Source: Phallus indusiatus (lineage: Eukaryota > Basidiomycota > Agaricomycetes > Phallales > Phallaceae). From it: a DNA stretch of 64,000 nt. This document shows positions 22,078-33,005 of this stretch, in pieces. Where the stretch lies: positions 372,001 to 436,000 of the forward strand of contig JAQFWX010000009.1 in assembly GCA_027605045.1 (NCBI GenBank), in the 5' to 3' direction. Under the pieces are notes generated by a model. That model made no database searches. It was not told the origin of the DNA and saw only the letters and a program-made list of their open reading frames with translations. The position numbers were made by a program, and so were the translations under genes. Each line of letters begins with the position of its first letter. Position 1 is the stretch's first letter.

Positions 22078-22398
22078 TGTAATGGATCCACCGCATGCGG
22101 TGGATTGAGTATATGCCGCTTAGGCATATGCAGAGGGTTTCGCCCTCTGCAGTAGTTACTATTACTTACTCTAATAACAGAGGCGCTTAACGCTTCTGGC
22201 TCGCCGCGACGCGGCGAGCCATTATGTAATAACTGTACATTAGTAGTAGCTACGCGCGTGCTGAATCAGCACGCGCAACTTGTTTTACTCCACAAAGAAA
22301 ATACAGCACTTTGGTCTGTTACTTGTGGCGTGAAGCTACAGCGTGATATAAACTGTGTACCGCGAGCGGTACACTATAAAAAGTAACGAAACGTTACA
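22078..22398 (+). repeat. LTR B1, 3' LTR of element B
   Basis: TGTAATGG...ACGTTACA, 321 bp, directly after the purine tract CACAAGGGGAGGA. It is built of perfect inverted repeats: CCACCGCATGCGGTGG, an 11-bp-arm hairpin (GGCTCGCCGCG) at about 22199-22221, another (GCGCGTGCTGA) at about 22253, and GTGTACCG/CGGTACAC near 22354. Compared with B2 (42340) I see six differences, all transitions. The right flank is CCGTC, entering element C on its minus strand. Confidence 0.92.
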
Positions 22399-23719
22399 CC
22401 GTCCCTCAGGAAAATTCAACGTAACAGGAACTGCCTTGCATGTTTGAGGTCCAATAACGATTTCTTCCCTCGCACGAACGGACAAGTCGTTACTTCTCAA
22501 TTTTGTTTTTCTTTCTTTCAAGAGACCAGTCTTGGAGACGAAAGAGGCCTTGATCGCGTAAGCTTCACCGACGTTTGCATCATCTTCTTCAGCACTTAAT
22601 GAACTAGAGACCTTGATAGTTCTGTCAGTGTTACCGAATTTAATGATGGTTCCGTCTTCATTTCGGAAGATTGAGATGGCGTATTGATCGGCGAAGTCGT
22701 TCCCTAGGATAAAAGGAGTTGACATCCCTTTGACGACGTAAGCTTCTACCACTATTTCTACAGGACCCAATTCTGTATCAAAGTAAACAGGAATTGTGAC
22801 ATATCCTGAGATTGTAGATGTCCCGGTTACTTGAACGAGTTTTACTCGATGTCCCTTTTTGATTTTGGGCGGACTGCTTAATCTCGACAAGAATGTCTGG
22901 GAAATTAAGGTTATATCTGCTCCTGAATCTACGATGACCTTGGCGCGGTTCAAGCCGTAGCTTCCAAACCAAGCCTCGACAGCACTAGCTCTTGAACCCA
23001 TGAAAGAAGCTCCCGCTGGACGCGACATGATCCTCGGAAGGGTTAAAATCTCCTTCGTGATGGATTTACAAACATTTCCGATGAAATTCTTAGCCGTAAA
23101 GACTTTCTTCAGGAAGCTTCTTTTGTTCAATGAAGCCTCCTCGGGGCCTGATTTCAATTCGTCTTCTTCAGAATCCTTGCTTATAAGCATTGACGATGCA
23201 AGAATCAGAGACGCGGTTGCGACGTGAGCTTTATTTGCTGTCCTAGTTTCTTCTGAATCTGAATCGTCTTCCAAGTCTATTAAATCAGGAGGTTCGTCTT
23301 CTTCAGCTGTAGCGTTCAGGTAAGCTTCTTCATATTCATTTGACGCTTGAATATCTTCTTCAGTCTGGGAAGCTAAATTTGCCCGGACTCTTTTAGCACC
23401 CTTCCTTGTGTGTCGACATTCATTATCCCAGTGCTTGGGACTTCCGCAGTGACGACAAGGCCGAGCACCCTTAGATTCAGGACTAGATCCTTTAGAGACG
23501 GTGGAATCATCTCTAGGGAACGGTGGCTTTCCAATAGAAGGACTTTGACCAATCAAATTCGTCCTGGCCTTGAACCTGTTCGAAGCAAATGGAGCTTTAG
23601 TTCCAGAACCCTTCAAGGAAATTTCCAAGTTTCGTATTCTTCTTTCCAGATTCCCATCCCTAGACGATACGAGTGAGGAGGTGAGTTCTTCTTCATGATA
23701 TTTCACCATGTCCTCAAAC

Positions 23720-23942
23720 TAACAACAACTAGAGTAATATATGTTGTATATTACGAGACGGAATGCACTAAGAGGTTCAAGGCGAAGCCTTGAACATCAG
23801 AAATATACAAATGAATAAATAAGGAAAATAGCGCACCTAAGAGGTTCAAGGCGAAGCCTTGAACTCTTAGCGAGCGCGTGACTAAGCTAAAAACTATCTA
23901 CGCAAGCGCCCACACTTAGTGTCGCTGACTCTACGTTCGACA
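23720..23942 (-). repeat. 3' LTR of copia N
   Basis: 223 bp, preceded on the minus strand by the purine stretch GAGTGGGAG. It contains two hairpins with arms GTTCAAGGC / GCCTTGAAC around a GAA loop. Confidence 0.93.
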
Positions 23943-23957
23943 CTCCCACTCAGCGCA

Positions 23958-26900
23958 CTAAGTCGCTGCTCCCACTCCCAATTCACTCCGGAACCTTTCG
24001 AACGTGTCGCGCGGCAGTTGCTTAGTGAATATATCGGCCAACATGTGCTTTGTCGACGCAAATCGGGTCTCAATCTCCCCCATCTCCACCCGCTCCCTGA
24101 TGAAGTGATAACGGATGTCGATGTGCTTCGCTCGACTGTGTGTAATCGGGTTTCGCGCCAGCGCAATGCACCCTTGGTTGTCGATGTGTAGGATGGTTGC
24201 CTCTAGTTGAGGGTACCCGAAGTCGACTAAGAGGGTGCGCAACCAGATTGCCTCTTTGGTTGCTGTTGATGCGGCCATAAATTCGGCTTCAACGGTCGAC
24301 AAAGCTACTGTCGGTTGTTTCTTGGACGACCAACAAATGACACCGCCCGCTACATCGAAAACGAACCCGCCAATCGAACGGCGGTTGTCCGGATCTTGAG
24401 CCCAATCCGAGTCACTCCACCCAACAACGTCAACTGCATGTTCGGCGTTCGCTCCAAAGGTCAGTCTGAATTCGGCGGTTCCTTTCAAATATCTTAAAAT
24501 TCGTTTTGCAGCTTCCAGGTGTTCTTTTCCAGGGTTGCCGCCAAACTGGGAAATCAAGCCAACTGCAAACTGGATGTCGGGTCGAGTTTGCGTTGCGAAA
24601 AGTAACGATCCGACCAATTCAAGGTACTTTACGCCATTGGCGTAATCAAGGTAAGCCTTGCGCTCTTCTTCTGACGACGGACATTGAGCTTGGGACAGGT
24701 TATGCTTTACTGCTAGTGGTGTGCTGACGGGGTTGCAGTCGAGCATGCCAAAGCGGTCAAGAATTTTGCGGATGTAGGCCGTTTGATTCAGAGAAATGGT
24801 GCGTTTTTCTCTATCTCTTTCAACCTGAATTCCCAATATGTATTTTAGCTCTCCCATGTCCGTAATTTCGAGGTGCGCGCGCAAGTTCGCCTTGAATTGT
24901 TCGATCGTCGACACGGATTTCCCGGCAACCGCCATGTCATCAACATAGACTAGGACTATTAGATCAACACCATCCTTCCCTTTCTTCCTCAAAATGTATA
25001 GGCAGTCATCAGCGGCACTTTTTTCGAAACCAAGCTCTCGGAGGATTCCATCGAGCTTCTGCTTCCATTGTCGTCCGGCTTGCTTTAAGCCATACAACGC
25101 CTTTTTGAGCCGCCATGACCAGCCTTTTTTTCCTCCCTCCTTCACACCCTCAGGTACGTTCATATAGATTTCCTCGTCCAGTTCACCTTGAAGATAGGCG
25201 CTGACAACATCCACTTGGTGCAGCTCCAGATCTTCATGCGCTACAATTGACAATAAGACGCGAAGGGTCGTGAACTTTGCGACGGAAGAAAATGTTTCCG
25301 AAAAATCGACACCTGGCACTTGTGAGAAGCCCTTGGCGACAATTCTTGCCTTGCGTTTCGTCACATCGCCATCGCCGTTTCTCTTGGTTTTAAAGACTAT
25401 GCGACTGCCTACAGCCTTTCGTCCTTCCGGGATCTTTTTAACCCACTCGAAAGTTCCCGTTGCCTGCAACATCTTGTACTCCACCTCGATCGCCTTCTCC
25501 CACTGCTTCGACTCAAGTGACAGGGTCGCTTCTCGGTAAGTTTCAGGGTCACCCTCGACTGTAAGATAGGCATGATGTTGATCAGGTGTTTCTTCAGACG
25601 CTACATCAACTTCTTTCTCGGTTGCAGCCACGCCCGGTGGTGCCGGTGGTTTTCTTATTCTTTGAGGATGGTCTCGCGGCGCCAAGTTCGCCCACTTGCT
25701 CCCGCGTGGTTGGCTGACCTTCTCCACCGGTGCCGTCTCATTTTGCTTCTCGGCGTGTTCCTCCGCAGGTGGCTCCACAGGATCGCTACCAGCTTCTTCA
25801 GCAATATCCTCACCATTCCCTTCGTCAGCATTGTCGCCAGCATCTTCTTCCAGGAACAGTGCGTCCAGTTCGGCTCGGGTCGGCGGCCTACCCCTCGTCT
25901 CGATAACGGCCAAGTCGGCAGGGCTGTCGTCTTCCACGAAAACGACATCACAGGCTGTGATAATGTCATGGTTGTCTTCTCCCACCACTTCAAACCTGTA
26001 GCCCTTCGTTTCATCGGCCCACCAACCAAGCAGCCGGCACTTGGTAGAGGTAGGTTCTAACTTTCCGCCACGAAGTTTCTTAGGGATATTGACATATGCA
26101 ACAGAACCAAACATCCGAATATGTGAAATGTCGGGCTTCCGGCCATACCAGGCCTCGAACGGCACCTTATCCTTCAACTTCGAAGTGTATGTGCAACTCC
26201 TTATGTGCACAGCGTAATTAAACGCCTCGCCCCAGTAACGCAGGTCCATTTGCGCAGAATGCAACATGCACCGAACCATTGCAAATATAATGGCAATCGC
26301 TCGCTCAACGATCCCATTCTGTTCCGGTGTGTAAGGTACGGTTGTCTCGGCAATGATGCCATTCTTCTTGCAAAATTCATTGAGCTCATCGTTAATTAGC
26401 TCTCGACCATTATCACAGCGCAGACGCTTCAACATCATGCCGGATTGCCGTTCCAGCATCGTGATGATTTCTCGCAGGGCTTTTATTGCTTCGCCCTTCG
26501 TACGGAGCAATCGACCGACTGGGAATCTTGTTGCCGCTTCTATTACAAGAAGTGCAAACCTCATCCTGGACCAAGTCTCGACATAGAATGGGCCAGTCAG
26601 ATCAACGGTGATCAGGTCCATCTTGGCATGTTCGGTCTCGCTCGCTTTCGGGAATGGCAATCGGTGAGACTTCCCAGTCACACATCCTTCGCACACATGA
26701 TCGAATTCATTCATCGCTGAGATCTCCAGACCCTTCACCATATCTTTGCGCGTCATCTCTCGGATTGCATCAAGATGAAGGTGACCTAAGCGACGGTGCC
26801 AGACTCTCAAGCTCCCACTCGTCGCGACAAGTGCAGCTTCACTCTGGTCTTCCAGACAGTTGATGTGGTACAGTGCTCGGGTGCTGTCAGTCAATGTCGC

Positions 26901-28131
26901 TCGAATGATTTCTTCGCCACCCTGCCAGACACTTAGTCCACCATCACAGCTACTGTAAGTTATTCCGTTCTTCTGTAATTGCCCGAGACTAACGAGATTG
27001 ACAGCTAATGATGGGACATGCAGCGCATTATGCAATACCACATCAAAACAGCCTGTCGGCAATCTACTCTTGAAGGTAACGGATCCTCGACCGACAACCG
27101 GAACTCTTCGTGCATCTCCCACTGATATGAATTCTCCAGACGCACTTCTGTAATTCGTGAAGAACTTTTTATCACGAAACATGTGGGATGTTGCTCCGGT
27201 ATCAAGAACAAGATTGGACTTCACAATCGGACTGGCCTGGACCATGAACAGCTGACCGACCTCTCGCACGCCAAGGTTCTGCACCACTGTCGTGTGGTTC
27301 GCTGCGCCTACAGTTCCACTCGTCCCGGATTTGTTCTTGTCCTTTTTCGGACATTGCCTGGCCCAATGCCCCTTCTCATGGCAGTAACGGCACTCGTCAT
27401 CGGGTTTGGGTCCAGAACCCTCACCCTTTCTCTTCCCGCGCTTGTCTCTTGTCGCAAGAAGAGCTGTCTCGCTGGCCTTTTCTTTCTGCCGTCAATTGTA
27501 TTCACCAATCAACACGGTCCCGACATGGTCCGTCGTCAATTTCGATGAATCCAGGCTAAACAGTTGGATCTTGACTAGATCCCAGGAGGCTTGATAGCAC
27601 CAGCGCTCGAGCAATGTGGATATTCGGGATGTTTTCACCGGCAGCAGCAATCTTCTGACCCAAATCGAGAATAGACGCAACATGTTCAGGCATCGACTCT
27701 CCATCAACATATTTTCGGGTGTACAATTCCTCAAAATGGTAATGCACGTTGATTCTCTGCTGGTTATTGACGTATAGATCTTCCCACGCGTCCCACACTT
27801 CTTTCGACGTCGCTTTGCTTTTGACATGCGGCCACTGTGACGTGTCGGCCGCACTAAGCATCAGCCCCTGTGCCGCTTGATCTCGTTGCATCCACTCCAG
27901 GTACTCCTTCCGCTCAGTTTTCCAGGTCTGATCGCTCGTTTCATCAGGCTTAGTGCTTGCAGGTTTTTTGGGACATGTCTCTATCCCTTGAACCACAAGC
28001 CACAAGTATCGAGCTTGCAGGGCTGACTTCATATAGCCTGCCCACAAGGTGTAGTTCTGACCATTCAACTTCGGGAACTTAAAGGCTTGACTTAGGTCAG
28101 ACGAACTGGATGGATCGCTAGCGGGGCCCAT
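23958..28131 (-). pseudogene. gag-pol: gag-pol of copia N (frameshift and stop in gag)
   Basis: Start ATG at 28131, only 4 nt after the 5' LTR (MGPASDPSSSSDL). Gag is open to about 27600, then the frame shifts (…LVLSSL, then WDLVKIQLFSLDSS in another frame), and a TGA at 27494-27492 stands where CGA is expected. A zinc knuckle CRYCHEKGHWARQC follows near 27400-27355. From 27287 to 23958 pol is open for 1109 codons: protease LDTGATSHMF, GAG-pre-integrase (WHRRLGHLHLDAI ... CEGCVTGKSHRLPF), integrase core (DLTGPF; TVPYTPEQNGIVERA), RT with YVDDMAVAG near 24950, and RNase H (GWSDSDWAQDPDNRRSIGG; ALSTVEAEFMAAS). Order IN before RT makes it copia. Likely inactive because of gag. Confidence 0.92.
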
Positions 28132-28135
28132 AACC

Positions 28136-28358
28136 TAACAACAACTAGAGTAATATATGTTGTATATTACGAGACGGAATGCACTAAGAGGTTCAAGGCG
28201 AAGCCTTGAACGTCAGAAATATACAAATGAATAAATAAGGAAAATAGCGCACCTAAGAGGTTCAAGGCGAAGCCTTGAACTCTTAGCGAGCGCGTGACTA
28301 AGCTAAAAACTATCTACGCAAGCGCCCACACTTAGTGTCGCTGACTCTACGTTCGACA
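28136..28358 (-). repeat. 5' LTR of copia N
   Basis: 223 bp, same hairpins as the 3' LTR; the gag start codon lies 4 nt downstream, so any primer site overlaps the coding start. Confidence 0.93.
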
Positions 28359-30286
28359 CAAACTCATCTAAATCCTTACAATCGTGTGGGTGCACGATGT
28401 AGGTCCAGAAGCGGGGCGCTCCCTCCATAATTTCCATTATCATTTCGGAATCGGTAAGATTGTAAACCAATTGTAACAATCCCTTCTTTCGGTTGACGTA
28501 TTCGGTAGGGAGTTCATCCGAGTGACTTGTTTCCTGGTAACGAGCCTTATTAGCTCTTCCCTTCTGTTTGTCTAACCAGGTCCTGTTCATGTAGTATGCA
28601 CCGATTGCAGTTCGGAGCGTTCCCCAATTTTGCATAGCTTGTCCTCTTCGCATAGCCGACAAGTTCCAAAACCATTGGCTCGCTCCCTTTTCTAATCTGG
28701 TGGGAACGATCTCTCCTAATTGTTGGTACACTTTAGCGCTTCTGTTCGATAAGTGATTCATCTTAATTATCCATAGAGCTAGGGTGTCAGGATCGCCATC
28801 CCATTTTTCGACAATATCGGGCTTCAATTTTAAGTCAAAATGGGATTCGGCAGGTGCAGGCGCAGGGCCAAAGTTCATAGGTCGCCTGCCCGAAAATCCT
28901 CCGTTCCTTCCAGGGTCGCCGCCGCCACCGCCACCGCCACCTCGATCACCATTTCCTCCGTTATTACCGTTATCCCCTCTGTCAGGACTACCGGTGCCTC
29001 GTGGCGAAGGAAAACTGGCTGGTGACCTTGGGGGAGGTCTGGGCGTAGGAGAATTATCATCGGAAGAGTCGTCTCCTCCTCCTGGTGCTCCTCCGGCTGC
29101 TCCTTGTCTCCTGGGAGGCGAACTCTGTGCATCAAATTTTGATCCTTGGAACAGTTCGTTCAGCCGACGAGAGTCAGACAAGCAGGAAGGAACGTGACTG
29201 TATGGGGCGGAGGTTAGTAGAGGGCGAGATTCATACGCCTGTGATTGTAATCTCCTGGTTTGGGTAAGTCCCATTTCTTCAAACACGGTCGGATTTTTGA
29301 GTAACTTAATGCGTCTTCCGATAGGTTCTTCGCTCTTAGGTCTGGGAGAAAGGGGTTCTTGATCTCCTCTTTGAATCAACTTCGGTGTAATCCCCTCAGT
29401 CTTGACAGATATCTCCCTTTCCTTGCCCTTGGCGTCGTGTTTTGGTGGGAACAGGACCTCGTTGTGATGAAGAAACGCTAAGAAAGTCTCGATTTCGTCT
29501 CTGTACAAGACCGCAAGAACTTCGAAATCAATAGCGGTCCAGACGTCGAGCGCATAGTCATCAATACCCCAAACCGGTAGAGCCAATTCGTCCTTGAGCT
29601 TTTCTTGAGCTCTCCTTAGATGCATCCTTAACATGTGAGTGAAATTCTCCAGCTTATTCGGATTGAGGTGATAACCGATTCTTTCCAAGAAGTCACTCTC
29701 ATAAGGAATTCCGATTAGCAAGTCTTCCAATTCACGGAGCAAATCTTGGCAAAGCTCTTCTGCTTCGGGAGGCAAAGGTGCTGACGGTAGTCTATTCTTC
29801 CTGTAAATGTAAGTCCTCGCATAGTGGCTAATGGTTTCTCGTTTATGTCCCAGAGAGGTACTAGCATCGTAAGTCCTTCTTAAACGTATGGTAGTCGGGA
29901 CTAAAAACGTTCTATCCAGAGAATTAAGAGCGTTTTCCGGGTTAATTGTCGTCAGAGGAATTCCGGAAAAGCCTATTGAATCCGTAGGCGAAGACGGGAT
30001 AGTAACGTCGATACCTCCTCCTCTAGGGTTAATAGGAGGCGGTTCTTTAGGGGGTGAATCGAAATTCGCGACTCCTAGTCTAGGGGGCGTAACACTAGAA
30101 GAGGGTTCGCTTGTGGGTGTCATTTTAGGGGGTACGCCACCCGAGTCCGTCGCGCCTCCTCTTTTCAATGGTCCTTTGGGAGGTGGGTCCATTGCGTCGT
30201 CGAGATCCACTCAGGCTTAGAAGCCACTCCAACAATTCCTCGTTCAGGAACGAAGAGGCTCTCTCCCCCCACTTTGGCCACCAAAA

Positions 30287-30684
30287 TGTAAGGTTACCTA
30301 GCGTAGCGTAGATCTTAGGTTTAACAAATAGAAAATATTGTTGAACGATCTTGAAAATTGTCCGATGTCCGAATACGAAGGTCTAGTTGCTGAAGATCGA
30401 GAGATTCGAGAACGCGTATGGAAGGTGAAAGACGTGATAAGATTATCCGAATCTTATCACAGATGCCGTCGAGTCGACGAGTTTTAGCTGGATTAGAGAA
30501 GAGAAGAGCCGATAACCGATAAAGCAAGTGCAATGTATTCTGTGTGAGATGTCTAACTAAGTACAAGATTCCGCTCTTTTATAACAGAAGCGGATTAACC
30601 TATTCTACGAAAAGGAGGCAAAAAGGAGGAAAAGGGAAAAAAGGGGAAAGGGGAAAAGGAGCAAGGAGGCAATGACCCGCGAAC
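30287..30684 (-). repeat. LTR C1, 5' LTR of element C, truncated
   Basis: On the plus strand TGTAAGGTTACC...GACCCGCGAAC. It matches the inner ~400 bp of LTR C2 (47608-48165) with one visible difference (CGGAC against CAGAC) but lacks the outer ~160 bp. Truncation is exactly at the edge of the inverted-repeat element at 30685. Confidence 0.85.
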
Positions 30685-31245
30685 TAAGGCTCTCAACGGG
30701 TTGGATCCGCGGGTACGGGTACCTGTACCCGTGGGTCAGTGTCAAAAATTTGGGTATCCTCGACCTGACCCGGGTTTCAACCCGCGGGTCACGTGACAAC
30801 CTGTGGGTAGGCAGGTCAACCTGTGACAACAGGTAATCTGCAGGTACCTGTGTGTTACCTGCAGGTAATGTCACGTGTGACTAGATGTTACTAGATTAAG
30901 TTATTAAGCGAGACGGGCGCTTAAATAAGCGCCCAACTTATCTTGTAGAGAATTAAAAAATATTGTTGGCATATTTTTTTATTTCCATTTTAAGTAAGAT
31001 TTGAGCTCTCTAGAGCCAAAATAAAAAAAAATCACGACAAACACCACTCGAAAATCACCCACCTGTCACTATGTCTTATAGGGCGGGTTAGCACGGGTAC
31101 CCGTGGTTTTGAAAATGGCTACCTGTACCCGACCCGGGTCAATTAGGCGCCGGGTACCTGTGTGACGGGTACCCGTGACCTGCGGGTACGGATACAGGTA
31201 CCTGCGGGTTAAACCTGTGCGACCTCTAACCCGTTGAGAGCCTTA
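30685..31245. mobile_element. MITE-like element with 18-bp terminal inverted repeats
   Basis: 561 bp bounded by TAAGGCTCTCAACGGGTT at the left and its exact reverse complement at the right. The ends are rich in GGGTACC/CCCGTGG motifs on both strands, a pattern typical of fungal and plant hAT-like non-autonomous elements. The centre holds a 9-bp-arm palindrome (GGGCGCTTA) at about 30915. There is no ORF and no clear 8-bp target duplication; TA at both edges would also allow a Tc1/mariner reading. Confidence 0.65.
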
Positions 31246-31610
31246 CTGCAGGTGTTATACCATGCAGTAGGATTGGGGGTGCCAGGCACCAGAGAATGAT
31301 CCCCACTAACAGTGGGGTCAAAGCCCTTGACGAAGAAGGGCCATGGGTCCCTATTGGAGTCCCATCCTGGCTTGGTCCGTGGATACGGACCAGAGGGTTT
31401 CCTTGGAGAAACCGGGGCAGCATCGCGAGAGCCCGATGCCTTGGTTGCATCAGCGTAGGTACGCTGAGGCTTGCGTTTGGTGGATGACGCTGTCGCGCAC
31501 CAAAATCTTCCTAATTGGGAAGGTCCCCTTTTTTTTGTTCAAGGCGGAGTTCTAATCATCCAGAAATCCTATATTGACAACATCACCGCCTCAAAAATTC
31601 AAAACATAAA
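31246..31610. other. Unassigned segment between MITE and element D
   Basis: The minus strand keeps an open stretch (about 31497-31250) with RTYADATKASG and GDHSLVPGTPNPTAW, perhaps a retroelement remnant, but I cannot place it. Nothing else is seen. Confidence 0.3.
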
Positions 31611-32267
31611 ATGACTACGTTCACATTCCATTACTCTTCATCAATATCTTTACCAATCCCAAATTCCCCCACTGGATCACCAGTCCCATCTGATAATGAT
31701 TCTATACCTCCATTTCGCTTTTCACCTTCTAGTCCCAGAACATACGATCTGGATCTCAATACGACTTTGTATACTTATAGTTCCCAGTATGCAAGTCTCG
31801 ACATCGACTCGGAAACGTACTTGCCGAAGAAGCCTTCACCTCTTATTATTCGTCAGTGTAGAAGCTCAGATCTGGTTCACCCCGGGATCATGTTCGGAGA
31901 GAAAGTCTATATCGAGGAGAAACTAGACTGGTTTACAGTTGTTAATGTGTATTCGACACCAGAATCAGCTATACGAGACTCGTATCGAATATGGTTAGCA
32001 ACTCAAGATGGATTTGAATTCACGTTTTTAGTACTGGATGTGCCAAGTCGATGGGTAATCATGAAGGGCATGAATACTCAAAAACTCAGCCCTTACAGAC
32101 CTGCGAATTTAATCCCAGAAGATACCCCACCATCACGATTCTCTCCACTTTCACCTCAAATTTCTCCGATACAATCATCCCCTTCCCTTCCCAGCTCCTC
32201 TTCCCCTACCAAGCGATCCTTCCGAAAGATCCGACGAGTTTGTTCTAACATTTTTGGACGAACCTAG
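31611..32267 (+). CDS. Hypothetical accessory protein 1 of element D
   Basis: 218 residues from ATG at 31611 (MTTFTFHYSSS), Ser/Pro-rich at both ends with a central folded-looking block (DWFTVVNVYSTPESAIRD; EFTFLVLDVPSRWVIMKG) and a basic C-terminus (KRSFRKIRR). No signal peptide, membrane segment or known motif. The order of features resembles the next ORF (a NVY/RVY strand, then FLVLDVP against FLFVDAP), so the two may be tandem paralogs. It sits in the position of an env-like gene between pol and the 3' LTR. Function unknown. Confidence 0.6.
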   Translation: MTTFTFHYSSSISLPIPNSPTGSPVPSDNDSIPPFRFSPSSPRTYDLDLNTTLYTYSSQYASLDIDSETYLPKKPSPLIIRQCRSSDLVHPGIMFGEKVYIEEKLDWFTVVNVYSTPESAIRDSYRIWLATQDGFEFTFLVLDVPSRWVIMKGMNTQKLSPYRPANLIPEDTPPSRFSPLSPQISPIQSSPSLPSSSSPTKRSFRKIRRVCSNIFGRT

Positions 32268-32373
32268 AACAATAAAGATAGCGTACGAGGCAGAAACAAT
32301 CAGATCCACTTATTTTTTTCTTCTTCTTTCTTGAACAGTTCCCTTAGCGCTTCTTTCGTCTTGTTATCTCACT

Positions 32374-32955
32374 ATGTCGTACAACAACGAAAACTCCCAA
32401 AATTCTGTCCCCCATTTACAACTCCCATTTTTCCCCTTTACGTTCCGTTCTTCTCTCAGAACCGGCCCTAATCCTGACTTCCTTACCATAATCCGTGTCT
32501 ACAACACCTTCACCTCCGAAATCAATATCGACGCTAATACAGTACTCCCCGCTACACCTCCCCCATCTTTGGAAATAACCCTTCCTTACGATGATTTAGA
32601 ACTAGAATACCCGCGAGCACTAACTCTATACGAACGAACGGACATCAATGTCATGCACGAATCGTATGAGTTTGTCGGGTTCCTGAGAGCTCAAAAGGAT
32701 GGAGTACTTATATGGAGATTAGTTTTTCGCAATTGGTTTTATGGATACGTACAGTTTCTATTTGTCGATGCCCCCCTATCCGTCATGCCACCTCCCCCAG
32801 ACTTTTCAGACGATCTCACTCGCCCTCCTCCCTCATATCAAGAAGTGGAAAGCGATCTATTCGAAGATCTGAGGCGACCATCTCTACCTACCCCTCACAT
32901 CATTCTTCCACTGCCACGAAGAAACCGATCTCAGCAGCCAGAGCCAGATCAGTAA
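32374..32955 (+). CDS. Hypothetical accessory protein 2 of element D
   Basis: 193 residues from ATG at 32374 (MSYNNENSQNSVPH). It has a hydrophobic/aromatic block (LVFRNWFYGYVQFLFVDAP), then a Pro-rich tail with PPPSYQEVESD, a PPxY-type motif. PPxY motifs in retroviral Gag recruit WW-domain ubiquitin ligases; here that role is only a possibility. 106 bp separate it from accessory ORF 1, and it is followed by the LTR of D. No known domain recognised. Confidence 0.6.
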   Translation: MSYNNENSQNSVPHLQLPFFPFTFRSSLRTGPNPDFLTIIRVYNTFTSEINIDANTVLPATPPPSLEITLPYDDLELEYPRALTLYERTDINVMHESYEFVGFLRAQKDGVLIWRLVFRNWFYGYVQFLFVDAPLSVMPPPPDFSDDLTRPPPSYQEVESDLFEDLRRPSLPTPHIILPLPRRNRSQQPEPDQ

Positions 32956-33005
32956 GAAGAATGAGATGGTATAGGTATGGTACAGGATAGAGGCAGCGCG
33001 GGAAG

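Larger units (their letters stand above)
23720..28358 (-). mobile_element. Ty1/copia element N
   Basis: 4639 bp on the minus strand, flanked by perfect CAAAC duplications (23715-23719, 28359-28363). LTRs of 223 bp at both ends differ at one base by eye (ACATCAG against ACGTCAG), so it is young. LTR termini are TG...TA rather than TG...CA. It interrupts gag of element C. Confidence 0.95.
22399..30192 (-). pseudogene. gag-pol: gag-protease of element C (split)
   Basis: ATG at 30192 (MDPPPKGPLKRGG). Read 30192-28359, then 23714-22399 after removing the copia element and one CAAAC copy. Gag has a long Pro/Gly-rich tract (around 29100-28880), then a capsid-like region (DKQKGRANKARYQETSHSDE) and the zinc knuckle CRHCGSPKHWDNEC near 23450. 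Protease shows VDSGADITLIS near 22925-22890. It is open throughout apart from the insertions and the break at LTR B1, so C was intact until recently. The remaining pol is at 42661. Confidence 0.9.
22399..30684 (-). mobile_element. Element C (gypsy chromovirus), 5' half
   Basis: On the minus strand: truncated 5' LTR (30684-30287), candidate primer site TGGTGGCC just inside it, gag and protease, ending at LTR B1. The 3' half is on the plus strand from 42661. The frame runs from one half to the other (…FPEGR then DEAYVEKL…) when one GACGG copy is removed. A copia element occupies 23720-28358. Confidence 0.9.

Noticed and set aside
28784..29197. Long Pro/Gly-rich ORF on the plus strand opposite gag of element C
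   Set aside because: Mirror of the Pro/Gly-rich gag tract; low complexity, no conservation signal, overlaps the real frame completely.
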